Source: Scolanthus callimorphus (lineage: Eukaryota > Cnidaria > Anthozoa > Actiniaria > Edwardsiidae). Taken from it: a stretch of 64,000 bases of DNA. The position numbers and the translations under genes are program-made. Below are positions 11,417 to 21,790 of the stretch, piece after piece (the stretch's first letter is position 1; each line of letters starts with the position of its first letter). The notes under the pieces were generated by a model that was given only the letters and a program-made list of their open reading frames with translations, made no database searches and was not told the DNA's origin. Where the stretch lies: positions 28,377,355 to 28,441,354 of the forward strand of contig CM066921.1 in NCBI GenBank assembly GCA_033964015.1, read 5' to 3'.

Positions 11417-11579
11417 TGATACATTTTATTACTGTAAACAGTTTGCACATTCGTTCGCTTATATCTCGCTCGCAATAAGATATCCAGTCTAAACCTTGAC
11501 AAAACTATCGAGGATATAGTTCTTATTCATAATATGGTTTCTTTATTGAAAATAACTCGCTAAAAAGCAAATGTCTCCT

Positions 11580-11940
11580 GATGGAGGTGGACACCCATTC
11601 TCGAACCCAGAGCTCCCCGGCTCGTCGCCTCGCAGGAGAGGCTCTGGTTTGAGGGCTCTCCATTTGAGGGCCTTCACTGATTGGTTGAAATGGCGCGCAT
11701 GCGTACATAAAAGTAGCGTAAGCCATATAAGCATAGTTGGAGTTAAAATTTCGTGTTCAGTGCGCATGCGATTTTTTCATTCTCGAACCCAGAGCTCCCT
11801 TGCTCTTTACCTCGCGGGGAGACTCTGGTGACAGCTACTGACGCATGCGTGAGATTTCATACACACGCATGCTCCAACGCCCAAAACCAGCCAATCAGCG
11901 ACAGCCTTCAAATGGATGTCGCCGGGAGCTATGGGTACAA
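11580..11940. repeat. Two copies of a CCCAGAGCTC dispersed repeat
   Basis: TTCTCGAACCCAGAGCTCCC with a nearby CTCGC(A/G)(G)GGAGACTCTGG stretch occurs at about 11600 and about 11780. Related blocks with GGAGGCTCTGGTGACAG and GCATGCGC occur at 55980-56260. The second copy lies within the left side of the 11736-12607 element. Probably a SINE-like or MITE family. Confidence 0.7.
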
Positions 11941-12607
11941 GAATGGTTTAAACACGAGGTTCCGGTATAAAAGGGATAACTCCTCCCACCCCGGGGCTCG
12001 TCGGGCTCGAGAACAATCAGTTATCAATCAGCTGTCAAAGAGTCAACATCTCACTTCGTCTCTCTGTACCGCGAAATTCAAAATTTAGAATTCAAAATGC
12101 GAGCAAAAACGCCAACAAATGATTTCCTACTTGTTTAAATTTGTATTCCTTCTCATTTCTTGCAAAATAATTTTATTCGAACCTGATTTGGTTCGGATAA
12201 AAACGCTTTTCTTCGCAGCAGAGAATATTATTCGCTCTTTTGAATACTAATTAGTCTCGCTCTCCGCTGAGAATAAAACATCGCTTTTGTTCGGTCAGAA
12301 ATAGGTTCGAATAAAAATATTTTGCAATAAATGAAAAGGCACATGGGTTTAAAGAGCTAGGAAATTATTTATTTGTACTTTTGCATCGGTTTTGAATTCT
12401 AAATTTTGAATTTCGCGGTACAGAGAGATGAAGTGAGATGTTCACTCGTTGACAGCTGATTGATAACTGATTGTTCTCGGGCCCCGGGGTTATCCCTTTT
12501 ATACCGGAACCTCGTGTTTAACTTCTCTTTGTACTCGTTAAACAAAAGAAATCAAGAAATTCGGACTAAAATCGCATGCGCACTAAACACGAAATTTAAA
12601 CTCCAAC
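11736..12607. mobile_element. TIR element with TA target site and long inner inverted arms
   Basis: GTTGGAGTTAAAATTTCGTG at the left and its near complement (CACGAAATTTAAACTCCAAC) at the right, both flanked by TA. Inner arms of about 130-150 bp (11957-12110 versus 12389-12522) include GGTTCCGGTATAAAAGGGAT and CTGTACCGCGAAATTC and their complements. The structure suggests a Tc1/mariner-type target and a foldback non-autonomous element. No transposase ORF. Confidence 0.85.
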
Positions 12608-12904
12608 TAGGCTTGACTCATGGTGATATCTAGCATCGATCGTTCTGTTGATATCAACCTATGTTAGGTTAAAAAATAAGAGCGCTTTTAAGATTTGACA
12701 CAATATGTGTAGTGGGATTTAAACGCCGGGCTAAAAAAAACGACTTAAAATCAGCCGTCTGCCGTACGATCTAATTCGAACCTCGTTCTCCTAAATTATT
12801 TATCGGATCGATCGCAAGCTTTCGCAGCATTCATCAATCTACTAGAAATGATACTGCTTGACAAAGATTGGGGACTTTCGACAATTTTCGAATTTCGCCA
12901 CTAG

Positions 12905-13065
12905 GTCGATAATTCACCGATCCCGCATTCATTGTTATACCCCTAGTTACTGTTGCTACGTCGGACAAGCCAAATTTTATCTTTGGCATAGAGCGCGGAA
13001 AAGACACCGATTGCAGGGAGGTGTTAGAAGTTGTTGCATGCAATTTGGATTTTATATTTTTATCT
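12905..13065 (+). repeat. Dispersed repeat, inverted copy at 61390-61545
   Basis: GATCCCGCATTCATTGTTAT through CAATTTGGATTTTATATTTT is closely matched by the reverse complement at 61390-61545. Short ORFs in both copies come from the repeat. Confidence 0.85.
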
Positions 13066-13321
13066 TGAAAAGCTAAATAATTATTGAAAAATCTTCGATA
13101 TTCAAGTTTGTTGCTCGGACATTTTGAATTCCGTAGGGAAAACTTCCTATTGTTTGCTATGAGTGGGCGGAGCTATCGTCAAAATAGGGATCGGTCAATT
13201 GCAGACGAGGCGCTCTTAAATTCACTCCTGATAATGCTGCACCTATTTTTGCTTTGATAACAGATGCAATCAAGTGAGCACGCGGCATCTTGGCGAGTAG
13301 GTCACTGACAAGCTAATCTTA

Positions 13322-13691
13322 GGCCCTGTCCACACTAACGTGTTTTCAAAAGTATTCGTTTTCAAACTGATACGGATACGATGCGTGTTAGTATGGACGG
13401 AACTGATTAGCTCCAAACAAACGATAATTTTTTTATTTGATGTCGACGCATACAAGGATAGTATCAAATCAAGTGGTACAGTTGACGTCATCGTTTCCAT
13501 TTTTATCCGGATTCGACCGTCCCATTAAACGAAATGTATACGAATTCGTTTTTATTCACTTTCGAGAGCGTTTTCAAACTTATACGGATTCTATGAAAAC
13601 GATCAGCGTGTCTCAGTATGGACGGAAGGCAGACTAAACATATCAACAAGTATACGGATGCAAACGAAAACGCGTTAGTGTGGACGGGGTC
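13322..13691. mobile_element. 370-bp Harbinger-like MITE
   Basis: The ends GGCCCTGTCCACACTAACGT and ACGCGTTAGTGTGGACGGGG (then TC) are inverted repeats, flanked by TTA on both sides (13319-13321 and 13692-13694). A 3-bp TWA target duplication is the known habit of PIF/Harbinger elements. Internal GTTTTCAAA and CGGATACG blocks repeat in both orientations. No coding capacity; ORFs crossing it are spurious. Confidence 0.9.
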
Positions 13692-13704
13692 TTAAAGACT
13701 TTGA

Positions 13705-14010
13705 AACAGGCAGTAGGTTTCCATTACCTAGTAGCGTCCATCTAGGGGTAGAAAGGTGTAACAACGAATTGGTAAATGAAGCAGGTCTGATGTTATTGCT
13801 CGTAATGAGCGGAGAGCAACACTAATCTGCTACAGTAGCGCATTACCTAGGAGCGTCCATCTAGGGGTAGGAAGGTGTAACAACAACGAATTGGGAAATG
13901 AAGCAGGTCTGAAGTTATTTCTAGAACAATAGATTAGTCGCTTGAATAATTTCAATGAAAAAAGCATACGCTACCTGTATTCTAATTGGGTGAATGATTG
14001 TGTGAGGTAA
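13705..14010 (+). repeat. Tandem pair of GAGCGTCCATCTAGG repeats
   Basis: Two copies (about 13720-13800 and 13845-13930) of CGTCCATCTAGGGGTAG, AAGGTGTAACAAC, AATGAAGCAGGTCTG. The same family recurs at 52170-52440. Confidence 0.85.
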
Positions 14011-14285
14011 GCTTATGCAGGCCATTTGCTTGAAAATACCAAAAAAGAAATGAAAAAATTGGCTTAAAAATAATGACCTTTTCTTCAAAAAAAGATGGCA
14101 CCACGCAGCTTGTAAACATAATTTCTAACCAATTACTGTGGATTACCGTGGCCTTTACACAAATAATAAATTCTCATATCTCATATTCCATAGGGTATAT
14201 ATATATATAAACTTAGAATCCGTAAAACTGCGCATGAGAATTAAACTACTAGAATGAAATATAAGACCTCGGTTAGAATAATTCG

Positions 14286-14849
14286 CAATAGACTTTTTCA
14301 CAGTTCCTCAATATTTTGCGATTCAAATTGAAATTCTAGCCTGAAGTCGCGTCACCGTTTGACCAAACAATAGAGTGATTTCCATAATCCCGAAACAGGA
14401 GTGTAATAGCCAAAGAGTAATAGCGGAGCTCCTTAGAGGCCGAAGGCCGCAGGGCGGAGCACCATAGATATCGCAGGAAGAATACAAGTTCAAAGTAGAA
14501 CTCAGGTGCACGACCGATTTCATTTTTCACGGTTCAGCGGTATTCCCATTTGGGTATCGCGGGCGCGTCCGTGTCTGCCTGTCCGTCTGCGCGCCCCTAC
14601 ATAGGTAAACCAAAGGCACAATTTCCACTGGAGTTCCGCTTTTAGGCAGTGCCTAAATCTATATATTAGCCCATACAAATACAAAAGAGAACAATGGAGT
14701 TAGAGGGTAATAAAAGTCTAATATACTAAAACGTGTTTCACAGGGTTTTTGGAAACCAGTACATTGGTCAACGGTATCACAGACTCGACTTCAGTCTAGG
14801 ATTCCAAATTGAATCACAATAAAGCGAGGAACTGTGAAAATGACTATTG
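14286..14849. mobile_element. TIR element, about 565 bp
   Basis: CAATAGACTTTTTCACAGTT followed by CCTC at the left matches the complement of GAGGAACTGTGAAAATGACT (then ATTG) at the right. Homology extends about 60 bp inward through the GATTCAAATTGAA block. It contains a nested short repeat with TAGCGGAGCTCC (about 14426) that also occurs near 28270. Confidence 0.82.
14540..14690. repeat. Dispersed repeat fragment, also just after 33012
   Basis: GGAGTTCCGCTTTTAGGCAG followed by TGCCTAAATCTATATA is the reverse complement of sequence at about 33015-33050 that begins immediately after a candidate exon of the large gene. Confidence 0.7.
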
Positions 14850-16301
14850 AACTGTCAGGACTATGCATCACGCTGAAACGTATTTCCTGAACGTGATTGT
14901 GGTACTTTATTAAAAGATGTAGCTGTTACGTTTTACAAGATTTGGTCAGCTTGCCGTTAATTGTAATTTAGTACCGAGGTGTTTGCACACTGTTATTAAA
15001 TGCGTCGAAAAATCATCACTATACCACGTGATAGTGAATAGCTTTTAAAAATTACTTATCCAACAATCGCCCTTTTGTTGATCACAGTGCATACGAGAAC
15101 AGAGCCTGTTACCAACTGAACACAAGTTGAAGGTAAGATACTCCTTTTTTTTGCTCATTTTTTATTAGTGTGACCAAATGTTTCAGTTTCTCATTAGGCA
15201 GTCCCGGTCCCGGTCGAGATTTTTCATCTAAGGGAACTTACATTTAACCAAACCTTGCTAAATTTTCAGCAAAACATTGATTATTAAAACCGCTTCTTGA
15301 GTTCAAAGGGTAAAACGTTGATCCCTAGCTGCCTTACAAACAGTTGTATTTCCACATTGTCAATAAGTTATCAGTCTACAACCCTAGGCAATTCTTGTTT
15401 GACAAAAATGAAACGTTTGACTGCTGCTGGTTAATTTAGAAAGAAATAAAAGAAAAAAAAATTGGAAAAAATAAATTGAAAGAATAAAAAAAAGCGAAAG
15501 AAGCAGTTAAAGACAAAAACTGCTAGTTTATTAACCTTACCAGCTCAATGTTATTAACCCATTTCAATATGTGTCATCTTGAATCTGTTTTTCGAGTATG
15601 AAAACTGTTAAACGGCTGGCACTTCATAAAGTTATGAAGTGGAAAATGGTTTTGGATATGACATATTGTATTTCCCAATATTGGGTCAATAAATAAAAGC
15701 CACAGGCATCTGTTTGGTGGGCAGTGGCTAATTCACGAAAAACACAACGTAAAGTGAATTGCCTTATTTTCGTAGAAAGCGGCAAAATATCAGAATATTT
15801 ATGCGAACATTTTCAGGGTTCAGGGATTTTCAGGGATTTTCAGCAGGTTCAAGTTGAACATTTTCCAAAAAAGATTGTTTAAAATTTGTTTTATGTATTC
15901 TATATTTATTCGTGCAAGGATCTTAAAGAAAGAAGGCTCGTTTTCGAGTCAGTCTAATGTTTTCATCCACGCACTTGAAGCGACTTCAGCTTACAATTTA
16001 TTTTGTTATCAAATAAATTGTCTATGTTATAAAAGCTACTCCCAAAAAAACCTTCACGTCTTCTCGTATAAGGACGTAAAACCGTAGGTCCCGTCTCTCA
16101 CATACACTACACTAATCGGAACCAGAGGGACGTTAAAGAAGGACGCGGGAGTGACCATCCTCAGTGTAGGGCTCACATTAATACTGATTGAGCGTTTCAT
16201 ACGTGAGCCTTTAGCTCGGGAGATTGAGCGGCCACTCCCCCCGTTATCGACTTAAAATAAATTATCTACATTTACATTTTTACATTTACATTTACAGAAA
16301 A
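14850..16301. other. 5' flank of the large mosaic gene
   Basis: Mostly AT-rich. A repeat with CTCACATACACTACACTAAT and GGGACGTTAAAG lies at about 16100-16140 and recurs near 55740. A TTTACATT run (16266-16296) ends in TTTACAG at 16297, which could be an acceptor from an upstream untranslated exon. No TATA box is claimed. Confidence 0.5.
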
Positions 16302-16398
16302 ATGATGGATGGGTGTTTTCGCATCCCGAAAAATAGGACGTTCTGTGAGTTCGCCTTAACCGCGGTGTTAATTGGAATATCTTTAACATCCAATGCGG
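16302..16398 (+). CDS. Mosaic gene exon 1: signal peptide
   Basis: Two tandem ATGs (16302, 16305), then MMDGCFRIPKN and a hydrophobic core FALTAVLIGISLTSNA with a small-residue cleavage site. The exon ends AAT GCG G before GTAACA, a phase-1 donor that matches the phase-1 acceptor of the lectin exon at 17439. The reading frame is open upstream to 16224, but the signal-peptide logic favours the ATG pair. I am fairly sure because phase, topology and distance all agree. Confidence 0.75.
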
Positions 16399-17054
16399 GT
16401 AACAAATCCTATAAATATAATGTTGCAATGAAATTGTTGAGCAGATTTCAGATGAGCGTCGAAAACTAGATAGATAGAATAGTTTAATTCACCCACTTGC
16501 AGGTAGACCTGAATTGCTGGGGAAGACCAAAGCATAAATATACAATGAACAAAGCGCGCGTAACACTACTGGTACTTATAAGTTACAAAGGAATTGAGCC
16601 TATTTGTACTACCCATTACACGTCTGGGAATAGATGACTTTAAAGAGTAGTGAGCTTCCGAAATACTAGGCGACGGGATCATGTTGGAAAGTGGTAGCTT
16701 AAGGCGCGCATTCTCAATGCAGCGGCGACACGTCCCGCCCTAAACTAAAGGCAAAGTTAATTATTAGTCCGATCATCCCGGAGCAAGATTAATTAAAACA
16801 AACTGGCTTATCAGGGTTGAAGTAAGTACGACTTGTGTTTAGTCTTGAGCCAAGAAAACAAGACTCGCTGCATGCTTTTGGCTTTTCTTTGCATTCTCAT
16901 TTGCTGATATGATAAAAATTGACAACAGCGCTTGTACATCACGCGATGTAAAATGCAATTTGTTCTTAAAATGGGAAGACGATCCCACTGTGTGGGAAGT
17001 GTTCCACCTTTCCAACTTCCATTACTCCTCATGGCAAGCAACTCAAGGAGCAAA

Positions 17055-17240
17055 ATCGGGTACTTATCAGAGGGAATTTCTGCAGATACTCATCCATGGA
17101 AAAAGCTGAATTTCCCATGGCGCACGCATGGGAAGTGCTCGGAATTCACATGGACAGCCAATTCTTTTAAGATGAAAAACCCATGGATGGATTTCTGCCG
17201 AAATTCCTTGTGTATCACGATCACTTTTTCCCGAAGTCAC
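17055..17240. repeat. Palindromic CCCATGG-rich repeat in intron 1
   Basis: GGGAATTTCTGCAGATACTC, CATCCATGGAAAAAGC, GAATTTCCCATGGCGCACGC and CCATGGATGGATTTCTGCCG form an inverted arrangement. A related copy lies at 43505-43640 and a short piece at 20908-20960. ORFs here are spurious. Confidence 0.75.
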
Positions 17241-17438
17241 ACCAATCTGTACCGCTCAATGTCTTTGTTTTTAGTGGACGTTCAGTCAGGCTTGCCCGGC
17301 GCGGCTGGACTTGACATCTTGTACTCTGGTCTTTCTCTTGCTTTCAGAGAGCGCTCCGTCCTGTTTCCACGGCAGAACTAGAGCGTGCATGTTTATATTT
17401 TTTCACTTCGATCTGCAACACCCTATTTATTGTTTCAG

Positions 17439-17795
17439 TGCGCGCTCCGTCATGCTTGCCCGGCTGGATAAGAGCTGGATATGGATGCTACAAGTTCAAT
17501 GTAAACGACAAGCGAACTTGGGATAACTCTAGGAAAGCGTGCCGAGGTGTGGGCGGTGATCTAGCTGTGATCATGACAATGGATACACTGGCACATATCT
17601 CCAATGCCCTTTCTAATACGACCATTACTGCAATGTACCTGCATATCCGATCAAGTGATAGCGTGACAAATATAACAAAGCCCTTGAGGGAATGGAACTT
17701 GGGTGACTGTGGTGGCTTTAATGGTTATAAGCTGTGGTTGCAAACATCAAGCGCTTGCTCCTTTCTAGATGGCTTCATCTGCCAAAACAACAATA
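17439..17795 (+). CDS. Mosaic gene exon: C-type lectin-like domain
   Basis: The whole domain is in one phase 1-1 exon of 357 bp (acceptor TTGTTTCAG, donor GTAAGT). It opens CLPGWIRAGYGCYKFNV, the usual Cys-P-x-GW and Gly-x-Cys-Tyr start, then TWDNSRKACRGVGGDLAVI (the alpha-1 helix with GxL), and closes SACSFLDGFICQ. Canonical calcium and sugar motifs (EPN/QPD and WND) are not seen, so sugar binding by the classical site is unlikely. Its position right after the signal peptide makes it the N-terminal domain of the mature protein. Confidence 0.85.
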
Positions 17796-17978
17796 GTAAG
17801 TTTTTTTGCGATTTTTAGAAGTAACTCTTGAAGGGGCACTGATATCCTAAGCAATGTCTCAAAAGACGTAAATGTTTAGAGTTACATGATATGCCACAAG
17901 TAGCCGCTTTTGGTTATCCTGTTGGTTTGAGGGTGTATGTTTTTGACTCATCATATTCCTCAATGTTACTTCACCCAG

Positions 17979-18082
17979 TTGATGTTGCAGCCAATCGACC
18001 AACGAACAGCTCAACTGACATACTAGCAGCTTCATATTTGGCAGTCGATGGCATCAAGTCAACTTGTTTCTGCACGAAACAC
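17979..18082 (+). CDS. Mosaic gene exon: F-type lectin domain, part 1
   Basis: Phase 1 start after CCCAG, phase 0 end before GTATGT. It encodes DVAANRPTNSSTDILAASYL then AVDGIKSTCFCTKH. This is the start of a fucolectin/FTP (eel fucolectin, tachylectin-4, pentraxin) jelly-roll: x-N-R-P-T, SSx, A-x-x-A-V-D-G and the C-x-x-T-K-H tail that normally precedes NPWW. Confidence 0.82.
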
Positions 18083-18359
18083 GTATGTCTTCTATTTCTC
18101 TTGTAGATTTTTCGTACGCTAGGCGTTTTTCTCCATATAAATTCAAAACAGTACGCCCACCAGGCATAAGAATTATTACCTAGAATAGTCTTGAAATCAT
18201 TGCACTCTGGTGTTCAGTTCTATGCCTGCTCTTCATGTAAGGAATTTGTTGTGTCTCCAAGACAGGGACCTGACGAACTGTCGTCCTTGCAAGCCCTCCC
18301 AGCCAGTAACAAAATTATGTATGTATACAAATTATTTTAATAACCTTTCGTCTTCTAAG

Positions 18360-18660
18360 GTGCAAAACCCCTGGTGGCTGGTTGAACTAGAAAAAGAAAT
18401 GTACGTCCACAAGATTCTAGTGCAGAGCGGTCGTAACTGCTGTAGCATTCCTTCCTCTTACATGGAAGCTCTTGTCAAAACAAACACACACGTCTTGCAG
18501 CGTATACAGCGTTGTGGTAAAGTCAATTATAAAGGAAAAGAAGACCTAACCGACTTTATGTTCGTCTGTTCGCCACCAATCAGAGGACTCCAAGTCATAA
18601 TAAGGCTCCCTGGCAGTAATGCATCGCTGGTACTTTGCAAAGTTTCTGTAGTTGCATTTG
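18360..18660 (+). CDS. Mosaic gene exon: F-type lectin domain, part 2
   Basis: Phase 0 acceptor (TCTTCTAAG), phase 1 donor (GTAAGC). Starts VQNPWWLVELEKEMYVHKIL, the hallmark NPWWxVxL of the fold, and ends with IRGLQVIIRLPG and LVLCKVSVVAFG, the two C-terminal strands. Extra cysteines (GRNCCSIP) are typical of invertebrate members. The fucose-binding H-x(about 25)-R-x-D/E-x4-R/K triad is not evident, so carbohydrate binding is doubtful. Confidence 0.85.
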
Positions 18661-18689
18661 GTAAGCACGGTAAATCATTTCAATCAATC

Positions 18690-20095
18690 TGTCCGCCCGT
18701 CCTTGCATCCTTCAATCGTAAATCGTAAGTACGCCCACTCCTTACATTCATTAGTCAGTCCGCCAATCCCTACATCCATCAATCAATAAACCAGTTACTT
18801 TATTCACCAGTCCGTCAACCCGTCCCATCAATCAGTCCACCGGTCCCTACCTCAATCCGTCCGCCCGTCCCTACATCCATCAATCAGTCCACCCGTCCCC
18901 GCATCCATCACGCAGTCCACCCATCCTTACATCAATCAATCAATCAGTCCATCCGTCCGTACATCCATCAATCAGTCCACCCATCCCTACATCAATCACT
19001 CAGTCCACCCGTCCCTACATCCATCAATCAATCCACCCGTCCCGTCCCTACATCCTTCAAACAGTCAACCCCTTCTTACATCTATTAATCAGTGCACCCG
19101 TCCATACATCCATCCATCAGTCCACCCGTCCATACATCCATTAATCACTCCGTCCGTCCCTACATCCATCAATCAGCCCGCCCGTCCCTACATTCATCAC
19201 TCAGTCCACTCGTCCCTACATCCTTCAAACAGTCAACCCATCCTTACATCTATAAATCAGTCCACCCGTCCACACATTCATCCATCGGTCCGCCCGTCCA
19301 TACATCCATTAATCACTCCGTCCGTCCCTTCATCCATCAATCAGCCCGCCCGTCCCTACATCCATCACTCAGTCAACCCGCCCCTACATCCATCAATCAA
19401 TCCACCCGTTCCTACATCCATCAATCAGTCCACCCGTCCCTACATCCCTCTATCAGTCCACCCGTACCTACATCCTTCAAACAGTCATCCCGTCCTTACA
19501 TCTATTCATCAGTCCACCCGTCCATACATCCATCCATCAGTCCACCCGTCCCTACATCCCTCTATCAGTCCACCAGTCCCTACATCCATCACTCAGTTCA
19601 CCCGTCCCTACATCCATCACTCAGTCCACCCGTCCCTATATACCTCAATCAATCCACCCGTCCCTACATCCATCACTCAGTCCACCCGTCCCTACATCCA
19701 TCAATCAGTCCACCCGTCCCTTCATCCCTCTATCAGTCCACCCGTCCCTACATCCTTCAAACAGTCAACCCCTCCTTACATCTATTAATCAGTCCACCCG
19801 TGAATACATCCATCCATCAGTCCACCCGTCCATACATCCATCAATCACTCCGCCCGTCCCTACATCCATCAATCATCCCGCCCGTCCCTACATCCTTCAG
19901 TCAGTTCGCTTGTCCCTACATCCATCAATCAGTCCACCCGTCCCCACATCCATAAGCAGTCCGCCCATTCCTACTTTTGTCGCTTAGCCTATCTGTCACT
20001 GCATCCTTCAATCAGTCCGCCTGTCCTTTATCCATCAATCAGTCCGTCCTTCTTCGAAAATTAAATTAATCCATCCATCCATCCATTTCCACATA
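18690..20095. repeat. 28-bp minisatellite, about 1.4 kb
   Basis: Around fifty irregular copies of TCCATCAATCAGTCCACCCG then TCCCTACA fill the intron between the F-type lectin and PA14 exons. A long open frame across it (19092-19955, Pro/Ser/His-rich) exists only because 28-bp units vary in length; it has no start context or splice support and I treat it as non-coding. Confidence 0.93.
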
Positions 20096-20130
20096 ATGTA
20101 AACATGTTTATCTTCTTAATTTTATCTTAG

Positions 20131-20321
20131 CGTCTGTGGAGTCGGCCCGCGGTACACATAGAGATATTTTTTACAGATTGATCAATTCCCAGGGTTTGGG
20201 ATCTATCAAATATAGTCCAGCGTTCAGGACGCGTCCCCAGGGTAGTACCGTGAGTAGTACCTTTGCCATTCCTTGGGAAGTGTCAGATAACTATGGTGAG
20301 GTTGTGACAACTTATCTCCAG
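20131..20321 (+). CDS. Mosaic gene exon: PA14 domain, part 1
   Basis: Phase 1 start (TATCTTAG acceptor), phase 0 end (CAG before GTATAT). It encodes RGTHRDIFYRLINSQGLGSI and then FAIPWEVSDNYGEVVTTYLQ. The pattern R-D-I-x-Y-x-x-I, S-S-F-x-x-P and D-N-Y-G followed by a strand is that of PA14 domains of the fibrocystin type. PA14 folds are beta-barrels found in adhesins, glycosidases and toxins; here it is one module of an extracellular protein. Confidence 0.78.
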
Positions 20322-20696
20322 GTATATCAGCGATCGCAAATGCGTCAAATAGTTTCTTAAAATTCGTTCTCGTTTTCCATACATATGTACCTGTAATTTA
20401 TATGACCATACAACATAGAACAATAGCATCCACACTTCAAATAAATAAAGATAAACAATATAGAGAAGTTTCCTTATGTGGTGATACTAACGACACTAAG
20501 GCATTGTTTAAGCTAGAGCAGATTTTGTATGACTGTGAACGGACGCGGAACATGGTGGTACAAGTGAGGCACTCATGAGGGGGGGTGGGTGGGGGGCTGA
20601 CGCACTTTATTTTTGGTGTCAAGACATCTGCCACGTATTTTTGGAGGTATGTAATTTAGAGCTCGATGATATTTTCTATGTTTTTTACCGAAATAG

Positions 20697-20878
20697 CCGC
20701 CCTCCAGTGGCCGATACAAGTTCCGCTTATCCTGTGACGATGAGTGTGAGTTATGGATCGGTACCTATTCGGAGCCAGGTTTTCTTGTAAAGCACAAAAA
20801 GAGTCAACTTAAGATCCACGCGACAATGCGGATCATAGCCATACGAAGATGGGCAGGCCCTTATAATGACAGCATTGG
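20697..20878 (+). CDS. Mosaic gene exon: PA14 domain, part 2
   Basis: Phase 0 start, phase 2 end (GG before GTAAGT). It reads PPSSGRYKFRLSCDDECELW then IGTYSEPGFLVKHKK, the core PA14 signature (P-x-S-G-x-Y-x-F-x-x-x-x-D-D-x-x-x-L-W). The right frame contains no stop over 182 bp and joins both neighbours. The ORF visible in the other frame is a shadow. Confidence 0.83.
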
Positions 20879-21531
20879 GTAAGTGGAGCTGATTTCGTAC
20901 CGTGTACCACAGGGAATCTCTACAAAAACCCTTAAATGGGAAAATCTGAATTTCCCAGTCCATTATTTTTAAAATGATAAAGCAATAGATTCACCATGCA
21001 CAACAACCGAAGGTATTCAATTGTCCTGCTGTACGTTCAGGGCGGTGGCAGTATTCGCAGTATACTGCCAAAAATGCCCGACATTCGTGCTGATTTCGGA
21101 GCGTTTGGTAGCCATTTGTATCTTTTTTCCTTAATTTTGATAGGCAACCAATGACATTGCGCAGACGCACATTTCGCATGGCAAGACACACCTTGCATTA
21201 TGACAATAGCAGAGGACGACGTCTCTAGAATAATTTTAGAATAATTTTTCTTATGATAAGCATATCAAGACAATTTCGACGAAAATTGTCGACTTACTGA
21301 CGTTTCAAAACCTCCTTATTAGGAAATCCCCTTACTTTATTTGGAAAGTCTGCAGGTATTTTACTATATGTCTTAGTAAAACAAAAAGGGAATTCACCTA
21401 ATCTTGCACATATTTAGTTTTTTTTCCCTCGGCCAAATGGCCTGATACGAGATTTAAGAACCACAGGAAGCCCATGCTTTATAGTAAAAAATGAACGCAT
21501 GCTAACTTGACCTCTTAAAATCCCTGTTTAG

Positions 21532-21701
21532 GTGCATGACAGAAACTTCCCAACCATATTACTTGGGACGGTCTCAGTTTTATTCGCTGTTTGTCATAAT
21601 GAAAGGCAGCCGCAGCTTCCAACCTCTAAGAGTTGGGATGCAACTAGGACAACAATGGGAAGAACCTATCAGAAACCGGAATATATTTGCCGTGAAACCA
21701 G
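21532..21701 (+). CDS. Mosaic gene exon: PA14 domain, part 3
   Basis: Phase 2 start (GTTTAG acceptor), phase 1 end (G before GTAACA). It encodes TSQPYYLGRSQFYSLFVIMK, matching the S-x-P-x-x-L-x-x-G-x-x-Y-Y-I-E-x-x strand pair of PA14, then VGMQLGQQWEEPIRNRNIF, the closing strand. Together the three exons give a complete domain of about 180 residues with phase-1 outer edges. Confidence 0.8.
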
Positions 21702-21790
21702 GTAACAAAGTCTTCATATCAAGAAAATGTCGCCAAAACAATCAAATTGTCGACGTGCAAAACTTCTGTAATAGGAGAAAAATCCCCCTT

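Noticed and set aside
17346..17400. Duplicate start of the C-type lectin exon
   Set aside because: TTGCTTTCAG then GCGCTCCGTCCTGTTTCC resembles the true exon start at 17439, but a stop follows within a few codons; at most a decayed duplicate.
19092..19955. 287-codon Pro/Ser/His-rich ORF
   Set aside because: It is readthrough of a 28-bp minisatellite in an intron; no splice support and units shift frame.
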